From Candidatus Rokuibacteriota bacterium (GTDB lineage Bacteria > Methylomirabilota > Methylomirabilia > Rokubacteriales > CSP1-6), in NCBI GenBank assembly GCA_003220615.1, contig QHTB01000164.1:1-48836 (forward strand): a stretch of 48,836 bases of DNA, in the 5' to 3' direction. Below, one piece after another: positions 1 through 7,829 of the stretch; position 1 is the first letter of the stretch; each line of letters starts with the position of its first letter. The notes beneath the pieces are model-generated. The model was not told the DNA's origin. It saw only the letters and a program-made list of their open reading frames with translations, and made no database searches. Both the position numbers and the translations under genes were made by a program.

Positions 1-505
1 GCCCCGGAATGGCGATCGCGTGCGGATTGGTCCCGAGGCGGCGGGCGGCGCCGCCCCAGGGCGCCACGTTGAGGGCCATGGGCGCGTTCACCCACACCAT
101 CCCGATCAGTCCCTGCGCCGCCGCCGTCTCCGCCCAGTCGGCGAGCCGCCCGACGTGATTCGTCCGCTTGAGCGTGACGGCGGACAGGCCCTGGGCGCGC
201 GCCTTCTCGATGGCGATCGCGATCCCCCGGCGCGCCACGACCTGGCCGAAGCCGAGGTCGCCGTCGACCAGAGCGATCGTCGACGTTTCGCTCTCGACGG
301 CGATCTTCGGGCGCGGGTTCACCTCGCCCGCCTTCATGGCCCGGACGTAGTGCGGGACGCGGATCACGCCGTGCGAATCGTGGCCACGACAGTTGGCGCG
401 CACCAGGAGGGTGGCGACCCAGGCCGCATCGTCGGTGGGAACGTCGCGGGCGGTGAAGACGTCGCGGGTCAGTTGCTCGAGCGTGGCGACCGGGATCGTC
501 GGCAT
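1..505 (-). CDS. Ldh-family (malate/L-lactate-type) dehydrogenase, partial
   Basis: N-terminal 168 residues of an NAD(P)-dependent oxidoreductase of the malate/L-lactate dehydrogenase (Ldh_2) family; the rest lies beyond the window edge. I translated it directly from the minus strand. Family motifs are visible: GHDSHGVIRVP near residue 42 and NHVGRLADWAE near residue 117, then a Gly-rich stretch and GTNPHAIAIPG, the usual substrate and cofactor region. The start is ATG at 505, preceded at 7 nt by AGGAG, which overlaps the end of the upstream YbaK gene, so the two are probably cotranscribed. Members reduce or oxidise 2-hydroxyacids such as malate, ureidoglycolate or sulfolactate; the substrate cannot be told from this part. 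Confidence 0.88.
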   Translation of the reverse strand, partial: MPTIPVATLEQLTRDVFTARDVPTDDAAWVATLLVRANCRGHDSHGVIRVPHYVRAMKAGEVNPRPKIAVESETSTIALVDGDLGFGQVVARRGIAIAIEKARAQGLSAVTLKRTNHVGRLADWAETAAAQGLIGMVWVNAPMALNVAPWGGAARRLGTNPHAIAIPG

Positions 506-513
506 GATGGCTC

Positions 514-993
514 CTAGGTGACGCGGATCACGCGCCCGCCCGTCATCTTCACGAGATCGGCGGGCACGAGACGGAAGAGGGCGTTGGGGGTGCCCGCCGC
601 CGCCCAGATCTCCGGGTACTTCAGGAGGTCCTGATCGATGAACGTCTCGATCGGCGTGGCGTGGGCGATCGGCGGGATGCCCCCGATCGCGAAGCCCGTC
701 ACCTGCCGCACGAACGCCGCCGGTGCCTTGCCGAGCGCCTCCTTGACGTGCATGCCCACGCGGAACTCGTTCACGGTGTTGGCGCCGCTCGTGATGACGA
801 GCACCGCGCGCTCCGTCTGCGCCGTCTTGAACACCAGCGACTTCGCGATCTGACCGACCTGGCAGCCGACGAGCTTGGCCGCGTCGGCCGCCGTGCGCGT
901 CGGCTGCTCGGACTCCACGACCTCGGAGGACAGGCCGAGGGCACGCAGCGCATCCTGGACCTTCTGGGCGCTCGCGGTCAGCGGGGCCGACAC
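514..993 (-). CDS. YbaK/EbsC-family aminoacyl-tRNA editing protein
   Basis: A 159-residue stand-alone editing domain of the YbaK/ProX type, which hydrolyses misacylated tRNA such as Cys-tRNA(Pro) in the cytoplasm. Motifs include QIAKSLVF near residue 48, GFAIGGIPPIAH near 100 and AGTPNALFRL near 132, matching the conserved core including the substrate-pocket Lys. The length is normal for a free-standing domain. It starts at GTG (993), only 22 bp from the divergent DUF523 start, and its stop lies next to the ribosome-binding site of the downstream dehydrogenase. The exact amino acid it removes (Cys, Ala or other) cannot be told from sequence alone. Confidence 0.9.
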   Translation of the reverse strand: MSAPLTASAQKVQDALRALGLSSEVVESEQPTRTAADAAKLVGCQVGQIAKSLVFKTAQTERAVLVITSGANTVNEFRVGMHVKEALGKAPAAFVRQVTGFAIGGIPPIAHATPIETFIDQDLLKYPEIWAAAGTPNALFRLVPADLVKMTGGRVIRVT

Positions 994-999
994 GGTTGC

Positions 1000-1008
1000 T
1001 ACACTATG
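1000..1008. promoter_or_regulatory. Overlapping bidirectional -10 elements
   Basis: Between the divergent starts at 993 (minus) and 1016 (plus), the plus strand reads TACACT at 1000-1005 and the minus strand reads CATAGT at 1008-1003. Both resemble sigma70 -10 hexamers and share most of their bases. Predicted starts of transcription would fall about 3-4 nt before each start codon, giving near-leaderless messages. No good -35 is visible on either side. This is a prediction from spacing and similarity only. Confidence 0.4.
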
Positions 1009-1015
1009 CGAGCCG

Positions 1016-1603
1016 ATGGCGAAAATCGAGCGCGAAAAGATCCGGCTCGGCGTCTCGGCGTGTCTCCTCGGTGCGCGCGTCCGCTACGACGGCGGGCACA
1101 AGCGCGCGGGCGCGCTGCTACGCGCGCTCGGCGCCGACGTGGAGTGGGTCCCCGTGTGTCCCGAGGTGGAGCTCGGGCTCGGCGTGCCGCGCCCGCCGAT
1201 CCTCCTCGTCGGCTCCCCGTCCTCGCTTCGCCTCGTCGAGCCGGAGAGCGGCCGCGATCTGACGGGACCCATGCGCCGCCTCGCTCGCGCGCGCGTGCGC
1301 CAGCTCGCGCGGCTCGGCCTCGATGGCTTCGTCCTCAAGAGCCGCTCGCCCTCATGTCGACTGCGCGGGGTGCCCGTCGGCGCACGCGATGGCCGGCGGC
1401 GCCGGGGTCGCGGCCTGTTCGCGGCCGAGCTCGTGCGCGGCGCGCGGGGCCTCGTCATCGAGGAAGAATCGCGGCTGGCCGATCGTCGCGTGCGGGCGCG
1501 CTTCGTCGCGCGCGTGTGGGCGGCAGCTCAGCGGCGCGCGAACGCTGCGTCGGCGGCGGCTTCGCCCGAACGCACGCAGTCGGCGATGCCGACGCCGCGA
1601 TAA
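1016..1603 (+). CDS. DUF523 family protein
   Basis: A 195-residue protein of the DUF523 family, whose function is not established. Family signatures are all present: SACLLGARVRYDGGHK near residue 13, CPEVELGLGVPRPP near 46, and GFVLKSRSPSC near 107 with its conserved Cys. The start is ATG at 1016, which follows a putative -10 (TACACT) by 10 nt. The last 76 bp overlap tail-to-tail with the end of hemY. The C-terminal tail of about 40 residues is Arg/Ala-rich and exceeds the usual ~150-residue family length, so the tail may simply be read-through into the antisense gene. Confidence 0.85.
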   Translation: MAKIEREKIRLGVSACLLGARVRYDGGHKRAGALLRALGADVEWVPVCPEVELGLGVPRPPILLVGSPSSLRLVEPESGRDLTGPMRRLARARVRQLARLGLDGFVLKSRSPSCRLRGVPVGARDGRRRRGRGLFAAELVRGARGLVIEEESRLADRRVRARFVARVWAAAQRRANAASAAASPERTQSAMPTPR

Positions 1604-2925
1604 CCGCCGCCGGCCAGGAGCAATCCGGGAATCGCCGCCAGTCGCCGCTCGATCGTCTCCACCGTCGTCAGATGTCCGACGGCGTACTGGGGCATGGAGG
1701 CCGGATGCCGCGCTACTCGCGTCAGCATCGGAGCAGCCGTGATCCCGAGCGCCTCTCCGAGTTCCCGGCGCACCCGCTCGACGATCTCGTCGTCCGAGCG
1801 CTCGAGCGCCGCCGCGTTCAGCGCGCCCCCGACGAAGCAGCGGATGAGGACGTGGCGCTCCGGCGCTCGCCCGGGGTATTTCACGCTGGAGAACGTGCAG
1901 GCGAGGAGATCGCGATGCTCGGCGCGCGGCACCACGAAGCCGAAGCCGTCGAGGGGATGAGGAACGTCGGCGCGACGATAGCCGAGTGACACGGTCGCCG
2001 ACGAGGCGTACGGGATCATCTCGAGCATCGTGGCCAGCGGTGGGTCCACGTACCTGAGCAGTCGGCTCGCCGCGTGGGTCTCGGTGGCCACGATCACGGC
2101 GTCCGCATCGATCGCGCCGGCCTCCTCCGTCGTCACGCGCCAGTGGGCGCCGCGCCGCTCGATCCCGCCAACGCGATGCTTGAGCCGCACGGCATCGGAC
2201 GGCAGCCGCGAGGCGAGCGCGGCGATGAGCTCGCCCATGCCCCCGGCCAGGCTCACGAACAGGCTCCAGCGCGCGCCGCTGGTCGACGCGGCCGGCGCCT
2301 TTCGGCTCGCCTTCCAGAGCCCGAGGATGAGGCTGCGCTCGCGTCGCTCCAGCTCCACGAAGCGGGGCATCGTCGCGAGCAGGCTCAGCTCGTCGGGGTC
2401 GGCGGTGTAGATTCCCGCGACGAGCGGCTGGGCGATGCGCTCGAGCGCCTCACGTCCAAGACGGCGGCGCACGAACGCGCCCAGGCTCTCGTCGCCGCCG
2501 CCGCCGCGCGGCAGGATCACGTCGAGCGCCATCCGCAGCTTGCCCGGCCACGAGAAGAGGCTCGACGTGACGAATGGCGTCAGGCGCGTCGGCGCCAGGA
2601 GCTGGAAGCCGTCGGGGACGGGGTGGAGGCGCTTGCCGAACCAGACGAACACTCGCCGAAAGCGGTCGTCGGTGCCCACCAGCCGGCTCTCGAGGCCGAT
2701 CCGCCGGCAGAGCGCGAGGCCCCACGGCTTCTCGGAGAGAAACGAGTCGGGCCCGGTCTCGACGAGGAATCCGCCGGCGTGCTCGGTTTCGATCGTGCCG
2801 CCGAGGCGATCCCGGGCCTCGAGAACGGTCAGCTCGAGCGCCGTTCCGCGCTCGCGCGAGATCTCGACGGCCCGGTGGGCCGCGGTGAGCCCGGCGATAC
2901 CGCCGCCGACGATGACGAGCCTCAC
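1528..2925 (-). CDS. hemY: Oxygen-dependent protoporphyrinogen oxidase
   Basis: A 465-residue flavoprotein that oxidises (copro)protoporphyrinogen IX with O2, a late step in heme synthesis. The N-terminus carries the FAD dinucleotide fold (VIVGGGIAGLTAA), followed by EARDRLGGTIETE and a substrate segment ETGPDSFL; the C-terminus has the second FAD signature GGYRGVGIADCVRSGEAAA. GTG at 2925 was chosen because it begins the FAD fold exactly and overlaps the hemH stop as GTGA; the open frame runs upstream without homology. It is the third gene of hemE-hemH-hemY. In some lineages this enzyme acts on coproporphyrinogen instead, which sequence inspection cannot settle. Confidence 0.92.
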   Translation of the reverse strand: MRLVIVGGGIAGLTAAHRAVEISRERGTALELTVLEARDRLGGTIETEHAGGFLVETGPDSFLSEKPWGLALCRRIGLESRLVGTDDRFRRVFVWFGKRLHPVPDGFQLLAPTRLTPFVTSSLFSWPGKLRMALDVILPRGGGGDESLGAFVRRRLGREALERIAQPLVAGIYTADPDELSLLATMPRFVELERRERSLILGLWKASRKAPAASTSGARWSLFVSLAGGMGELIAALASRLPSDAVRLKHRVGGIERRGAHWRVTTEEAGAIDADAVIVATETHAASRLLRYVDPPLATMLEMIPYASSATVSLGYRRADVPHPLDGFGFVVPRAEHRDLLACTFSSVKYPGRAPERHVLIRCFVGGALNAAALERSDDEIVERVRRELGEALGITAAPMLTRVARHPASMPQYAVGHLTTVETIERRLAAIPGLLLAGGGYRGVGIADCVRSGEAAADAAFARR

Positions 2926-3848
2926 CGCCCCGCCTCGAGATGCCGTTGCACGAGCTCGGCGAGCACGGCGATGAAGCGTGGATGATCGTTGACGGCCGTC
3001 GCGCGATGGAGCGTCAGGCCCGCCGCTCGCGCGGTGGTGGCGGCCTCGACGTCCAGGTCGTACAGCACCTCGACGTGGTCGCACACGAACCCGATGGGCA
3101 CGACGACGACGTGACGAGCTCCCGCCGACCCGAGGTCCTTGAGCGTGTCGTTGATGTCGGGCTCGAGCCACGGATCCCGCGGGCTGCCGCTCCGGCTCTG
3201 GTAGGCCAGACGCCACGGGCCGTGATGGAGACGCTTGGCCACGGCCGCCGACGCCGCGTTGAAGTCGTCGACGTACGGCGACCCGTTCGCCATCGCGGTC
3301 GGCACGCTGTGGGCCGTGAAGACGAGGGGCGTCGAGGCCTGCTCGGCCTCGGGCACGCGGGCGAGCGCGGCGCGTGCGCGATCGGCCACCGCCTCCACGA
3401 ACAGCGGATGATCGAAGAACGGCGGCGCGAATGCCACGGCCGGCGCGCCCGGCGTGCGAGCTCGCGCTTCGCCGACGTCGTTCATGTAGCGCTCCCACGA
3501 GGCCTCGGTGCGGAGCGCCGAGAGGATGATCCCGAGCGCGTTGCCGACGCCGCGCTCGCCCATCGTGGCGAGCGTCTCGTGGAGATACGGCTTCCAGTTC
3601 CTCATCCCGACGAACACGGGCAGCTTCAGGTTGACGCCGGCCAGCATCGCGGCGAGCGAGCGCGCCTGCATGAACGTCAGATCGTTGAGCGGCGAGCGGC
3701 CACCCGGCATCTGCTCGTAATGGTGAGCGACGTCCTCCAGCCGCTCGGGCGGGATCCGACGTCCGCGCGCGACGTTCTGAAGAAAGGGCCGGATCTCGTC
3801 GGGTTTCGTCGGCCCGCCGAAGGCGATGAGGAGAACTGCGTCCGTCAT
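2922..3848 (-). CDS. hemH: Ferrochelatase
   Basis: A 308-residue ferrochelatase inserting Fe2+ into the porphyrin ring. Near the N-terminus is LLIAFGGPTKPDEIRPFL; the metal-binding His is in FTAHSVP near residue 160 and the acidic partner in GFVCDHVEVLYDLD near 248. Length fits the soluble bacterial enzyme with no C-terminal extension. It starts at ATG 3848, 73 bp after the hemE stop with only a weak ribosome-binding site, and its TGA overlaps the hemY GTG, suggesting coupled translation. Whether it uses proto- or coproporphyrin follows from its HemY partner and is unresolved. Confidence 0.94.
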   Translation of the reverse strand: MTDAVLLIAFGGPTKPDEIRPFLQNVARGRRIPPERLEDVAHHYEQMPGGRSPLNDLTFMQARSLAAMLAGVNLKLPVFVGMRNWKPYLHETLATMGERGVGNALGIILSALRTEASWERYMNDVGEARARTPGAPAVAFAPPFFDHPLFVEAVADRARAALARVPEAEQASTPLVFTAHSVPTAMANGSPYVDDFNAASAAVAKRLHHGPWRLAYQSRSGSPRDPWLEPDINDTLKDLGSAGARHVVVVPIGFVCDHVEVLYDLDVEAATTARAAGLTLHRATAVNDHPRFIAVLAELVQRHLEAGR

Positions 3849-3921
3849 TGTAACGAGTGCCGCGAGCCCGGCGTGAGCCGAGGGTGGCGAGCGCTGGGTG
3901 CGACCCGGCTGCGTACGGCCA

Positions 3922-4956
3922 TCACTTGGAGGACATCTCGTGGACCATGTCGACGAGCGCCTTCACGTGATCGACGGGCGTGTCGGGCAGGACGCCGTGG
4001 CCGAGGTTGAAGATGTGGCCCGGGCGGCCGCCGGCGCGCCGCAGGATGTCGGCAACCCGTTGGCGGATGTACGAGGGCTTCGCCATCAGTACGACGGGAT
4101 CGAGGTTGCCCTGCACGGCGACGTCGTGACCGATGGAGGCCCACGCGGTGTCGAGCTCGACCCGCCAGTCCAGGCCGATCACGTTGCCGCCCGCCTCGCG
4201 CATGAGGGGCAACAGCGTCGCCGTCCCCGTCCCGAAGTGGATGACCGGGACGCCCGGTGTGATGGCCTTGATGAGCGCGGCGACGTGGGGCAGGACGAAC
4301 GTCCGGTAATCCGCGGGCGACAGCGTGCCGACCCACGAATCGAAGACCTGGACGGCGACGGCCCCGGCGGCGATCTGACCGTTGAGGTATCTCGCGGTCG
4401 CGTCGGTCAGCACCGAGAGAAGGCGGTGCCACGCCTCGGGCTCCTCGTACATCAGCCGCTTGGTGTGGACGTAGTCGCGCGAGGCCCCGCCCTCGACGAC
4501 GTAGGAGGCGACCGTGAACGGCGCGTCCGCGAAGCCGATCAGCGGGACGCGGCCTCCGAGCGCCCGGACGACCGTGCGCACGGTCTCGAACACGAACGGC
4601 ACGGCCGAGTCGACGTCGACCGGCTGTAACCGCGCCACGTCGACAGCGCCACGGACGGGCCGGTGGATCACGGGGCCCTCGCCCTTCGCGAACTCCAACC
4701 CGACACCGAGCGGCTCGACCAGCAGCAGGATGTCGGCGAACAGGATCGCGGCGTCGACGCCCAGGCGGTCGATCGGCTGGAGCGTCACCTCGGCGGCCGC
4801 CTCGGGGTTCTTGCACAGCTCGAGGAAGCCGTAGCGCGCCCGCATCGCCCGGTATTCGGGCAGGAAGCGGCCGGCCTGTCGCATGAGCCAGAGGGGCGTG
4901 AACGCGGTTCGTTCGCGGCGAGCAGCACGGAGCAGAGGAAAATCGGGAGCGCTCAT
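3922..4956 (-). CDS. hemE: Uroporphyrinogen decarboxylase
   Basis: A 344-residue enzyme decarboxylating uroporphyrinogen III to coproporphyrinogen III. The N-terminal signature PLWLMRQAGRFLPEYR holds the substrate-binding arginines; further on ILFADILL, GFADAPFT, HFGTGT and GLDWR follow in the family order. ATG at 4956 is preferred over an in-frame TTG one codon upstream. It leads the hemE-hemH-hemY operon, the order known from Bacillus. Its 5' end is 64 bp from the divergent ThDP enzyme, so both promoters share this gap; TTGATT and GTAACC spaced 17 bp upstream could be its promoter, placing transcription start near the ATG. Confidence 0.95.
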   Translation of the reverse strand: MSAPDFPLLRAARRERTAFTPLWLMRQAGRFLPEYRAMRARYGFLELCKNPEAAAEVTLQPIDRLGVDAAILFADILLLVEPLGVGLEFAKGEGPVIHRPVRGAVDVARLQPVDVDSAVPFVFETVRTVVRALGGRVPLIGFADAPFTVASYVVEGGASRDYVHTKRLMYEEPEAWHRLLSVLTDATARYLNGQIAAGAVAVQVFDSWVGTLSPADYRTFVLPHVAALIKAITPGVPVIHFGTGTATLLPLMREAGGNVIGLDWRVELDTAWASIGHDVAVQGNLDPVVLMAKPSYIRQRVADILRRAGGRPGHIFNLGHGVLPDTPVDHVKALVDMVHEMSSK

Positions 4957-5020
4957 CAATCGAGGTTACCGGTCCGACCCCCCTGGAATCAAGCAAGAGA
5001 GCGGTCTATCATCCCCGGCT

Positions 5021-6691
5021 ATGCCATTCATCTCAGGAAAACAAGCGTTCCTCCAGATCCTCAAGCAGGAAGGCGTCTCGGTCATGTTCGGCAACCCCGG
5101 CACCACCGAGCTACCGCTCATGGACGGGCTGGCCCGCGAGCCCGGGATCCACTACGTGCTGGCGCTCCAGGAGGCCGCGGCCATCGCGATGACCGACGGC
5201 TACGCCCAGGCCAGCGGCGGCCTCGGCGCCGTCAATGTCCACGTCTCCCCCGGCCTCGGCAACGCCATGGGCATGCTGTACGACGCCTACAAGGCGGGGA
5301 CGCCCATGCTGCTCACCGCCGGCCAGCACGACCAGTGCTTCACGGTCACCGAGCCGATCCTCTGGTCGGAGCTGCCGCCGGTCGCGCAGCCCTACGTGAA
5401 GTGGTCGACGGAGGCGAGGCGGCTCGAAGACCTGCCGCGGATCGTGCGCCGCGCGGTCAAGACGGCCACCGCGCATCCGACCGGCCCCGTGTTCCTCTCG
5501 CTGCCGGTCGACGTGCTGAACGCCGAGCGCGACATCGAGCTCGGCGCCTCCACGCGGGTGGCGCCGCGTATCGTCGGCGACCGGAAGGCGATCGACGAAG
5601 CGGCCAAGAAGCTGGCGCGGGCCGAGCGGCCGCTGCTGGTCGCCGGCGACGCCGTCGCTCACTCGAACGCGCTGGCCGAGCTGGTCGAGCTGGCCGAGCT
5701 GCTGGGCGCGCCCGTGGTCACCGAGGGCGTGGCCTCCACGTGCAGCTTCCCGTTCTCGCATCCGCTCTACATCGGGTCGTTCCCGCGCCTGGCGCCACCC
5801 ATCCGCGCGTTCCTGATGCGGTACGACCTCCTGTGCTCGATTGGCGGCGACCTGTTCACGCTGTCGCTGCCGTCGGACGTCGAGCCGATGCCGGACGGCC
5901 TCGACGTCATCCACATCGACGTCGATCCGTGGGAGATCGGCAAGAACTACGCGGCGTCGATCGGGATCCAGGGCGATCCCAAGGCCACGCTGCCCGAGCT
6001 CTCCGAGGCGGTGCGCCGCCACACGAGCAAGACCGGGCATCCCCAGGCGGCCAGGCGCCGCGAGGCCGTCGCGGCCGCGTTCGCCCAGGAACGTGCCGAG
6101 ATGGAGAAGAAGGCCCACGAGGCCGCCGGCCAGAATCCGATGGGGTCGCTCGCGCTCGTCCGCGCCGTGGCCCAGGCCACGCCCGCGGGGGCCACCATCG
6201 TCGAGGAAACGATCTCGTCAGCCGCCGGTGTGCGTCACTTCTTCCGGTGCGAGGATTCCAAGAGCTTCTTCGGCCTGCGCGGCGGCGGCATCGGCTGGGG
6301 CCTGCCGGCGGCGATCGGCGTCAAGCTCGCGTTGCCCGATCGCCCGGTCATCGCGATGATCGGCGACGGCAGCGCGATGTACACGTGCCAGGGCCTGTGG
6401 ACCGCCGCCCGCGAGTCGCTGGCGATCGTCTACGTGATCTTCAACAACGCCTCGTACCGCATCCTCAAGCAGAGGACCCTCGCGCTGAAGGGCTTCTCGG
6501 CCGAGGACGATTTCTACGTCGGCATGGATCTCGACAAGCCGTTCGTCGACTACGTGGGCCTGTCCCGCTCGCTGGGCGTTCCAGGCGAGCGCGTGGAGAA
6601 GGCGGCCGAGGTCGGCCCGGCCATCGGGCGAGGGCTGGCCAGCGGCGGGCCGTATCTCATCGACGTGCGCATCGACCCGGCGTTCAAGTAG
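5021..6691 (+). CDS. ThDP-dependent enzyme, benzoylformate decarboxylase-like
   Basis: A 556-residue thiamine-diphosphate enzyme of the acetolactate synthase / benzoylformate decarboxylase superfamily. The N-terminal Pyr domain has GNPGTTELP near residue 25 and the catalytic Glu in LALQEAAA near 48; NVHVSPGLGNAMG near 73 keeps the His typical of benzoylformate decarboxylases. The C-terminal PP domain has the ThDP motif beginning GDGSAMY near residue 448 and ending in FNN. It therefore probably decarboxylates a 2-keto acid, though oxalyl-CoA or acetolactate-type chemistry is possible. ATG 5021 has TATCAT at 5007-5012 upstream, suggesting a short or absent leader. A Tat-exported amidohydrolase follows after 46 bp. 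Confidence 0.85.
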   Translation: MPFISGKQAFLQILKQEGVSVMFGNPGTTELPLMDGLAREPGIHYVLALQEAAAIAMTDGYAQASGGLGAVNVHVSPGLGNAMGMLYDAYKAGTPMLLTAGQHDQCFTVTEPILWSELPPVAQPYVKWSTEARRLEDLPRIVRRAVKTATAHPTGPVFLSLPVDVLNAERDIELGASTRVAPRIVGDRKAIDEAAKKLARAERPLLVAGDAVAHSNALAELVELAELLGAPVVTEGVASTCSFPFSHPLYIGSFPRLAPPIRAFLMRYDLLCSIGGDLFTLSLPSDVEPMPDGLDVIHIDVDPWEIGKNYAASIGIQGDPKATLPELSEAVRRHTSKTGHPQAARRREAVAAAFAQERAEMEKKAHEAAGQNPMGSLALVRAVAQATPAGATIVEETISSAAGVRHFFRCEDSKSFFGLRGGGIGWGLPAAIGVKLALPDRPVIAMIGDGSAMYTCQGLWTAARESLAIVYVIFNNASYRILKQRTLALKGFSAEDDFYVGMDLDKPFVDYVGLSRSLGVPGERVEKAAEVGPAIGRGLASGGPYLIDVRIDPAFK

Positions 6692-6737
6692 CGCCCTGCT
6701 CATCTCACGCGGTGCTCATCCCAAGGAGGGGATCAGC

Positions 6738-7811
6738 ATGAAGCCATTCACCCTTCCGCGCTGGCGCTTCACCAACTGCTGCGGCCACCACTGGGGCCAT
6801 CCGGCGAAGCCTGCGGCCGCCGAGGGCACAACGCGCCGCGAGTTCTTCAAGACCGCTGCGGTCACGGCCGCCGGGCTGGCGGCTCTCGCGTCAGAGGTGA
6901 AGAGCGCAGCGGCCCAGGGACGCGTCTTCCCGCCACCGCCGCCCTCGGTGAGCCCGATCGAAGGCCTGATCGACTTCCACACTCACTGCGCGCCGGACGC
7001 GTTCGGCCGTGCCGTGGACGACGACGAGTCCGCGCAGGCCTACATGGCCCGCAAGGCGGAAGCCGTCGTCCTCAAGAACCACGTCGCGCTCACGGCCGAC
7101 CGCGCCTGGCTCGTGCGCAAGCACGTCCCGGGCATCAAGGCGTTCGGCGGGGTCGCCCTCAACGGGCCGTCGGGCGGCATCAACCCCGAGGCCGTGCAGT
7201 GGATGTGGCGCATGCAGGGCGGCTTCGGGCGCGTCGTATGGTTGCCGACCTTCGACGCCGACAACCACGTCAAGCACTTCAAGGACGCTCCCGAAGGCGT
7301 CAAGGTCGTCGGCGCCGACGGCAAGGCGCTGCCGGCCGTGCGCGACGTCCTCAAGGTCTGCGCCCAGCAGAAGCTCGTGGTCTGTACCGGCCACGCCTCG
7401 CCGACCGAGGCCCTCGCCATCATCGAAGCGGCGCGCGACGCGGGCTGTGACCGCATCGTGGTCACCCACGCCGAGTTCGAGGTCGTCAACATGAGCGTCG
7501 AGCAGATGAAGAAGGCCGCCTCCATGGGCGCCAAGCTTGAGATCGACGCGCTGGGGGTGCTGATGGGGCCGCAGGCGCATCTGCCGTTCATGCGCCACTG
7601 GCGCCACGTCTCGTACAAGGAGTCGGCGGGACACATCAAGGAGATCGGCGCTCAGAACTTCGTGCTGGGCACGGACCTCGGCCAGATCGGCAACCCGTCC
7701 CAGCCGGACGGCTACGCCATGCTGGTCTCCGGCCTCATGGCCGAAGGGATCGGCAGGGAGCAGATCATCACCATGGGCCGTGAGGTGCCGGGCAAGCTCC
7801 TGATGGGCTGA
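6738..7811 (+). CDS. Tat-exported amidohydrolase-fold protein (DUF6282-like)
   Basis: A 357-residue metal-dependent hydrolase of the amidohydrolase superfamily. DFHTHCAPD near residue 79 is the metal-binding HxH; CTGHAS, VTHAEF and GTDLGQIGNPS supply the later ligands. The N-terminus has a twin-arginine signal (TRREFFKTAAV at about residues 32-42, then a hydrophobic Ala-rich stretch). The part before the twin arginines is unusually long, about 31 residues, and contains TNCCGHHWGH, which could bind metal. A strong AAGGAGGG lies 7 nt before ATG 6738. Its position after the ThDP enzyme suggests one catabolic unit. The substrate is unknown. Confidence 0.82.
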   Translation: MKPFTLPRWRFTNCCGHHWGHPAKPAAAEGTTRREFFKTAAVTAAGLAALASEVKSAAAQGRVFPPPPPSVSPIEGLIDFHTHCAPDAFGRAVDDDESAQAYMARKAEAVVLKNHVALTADRAWLVRKHVPGIKAFGGVALNGPSGGINPEAVQWMWRMQGGFGRVVWLPTFDADNHVKHFKDAPEGVKVVGADGKALPAVRDVLKVCAQQKLVVCTGHASPTEALAIIEAARDAGCDRIVVTHAEFEVVNMSVEQMKKAASMGAKLEIDALGVLMGPQAHLPFMRHWRHVSYKESAGHIKEIGAQNFVLGTDLGQIGNPSQPDGYAMLVSGLMAEGIGREQIITMGREVPGKLLMG

Positions 7812-7829
7812 TCGCGAACGGCCGCGCGC

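Noticed and set aside
661..1989. Long plus-strand open frame crossing YbaK, DUF523 and hemY
   Set aside because: No family resemblance, Arg/Ala-rich shadow of genes on either strand; the real genes explain the region.
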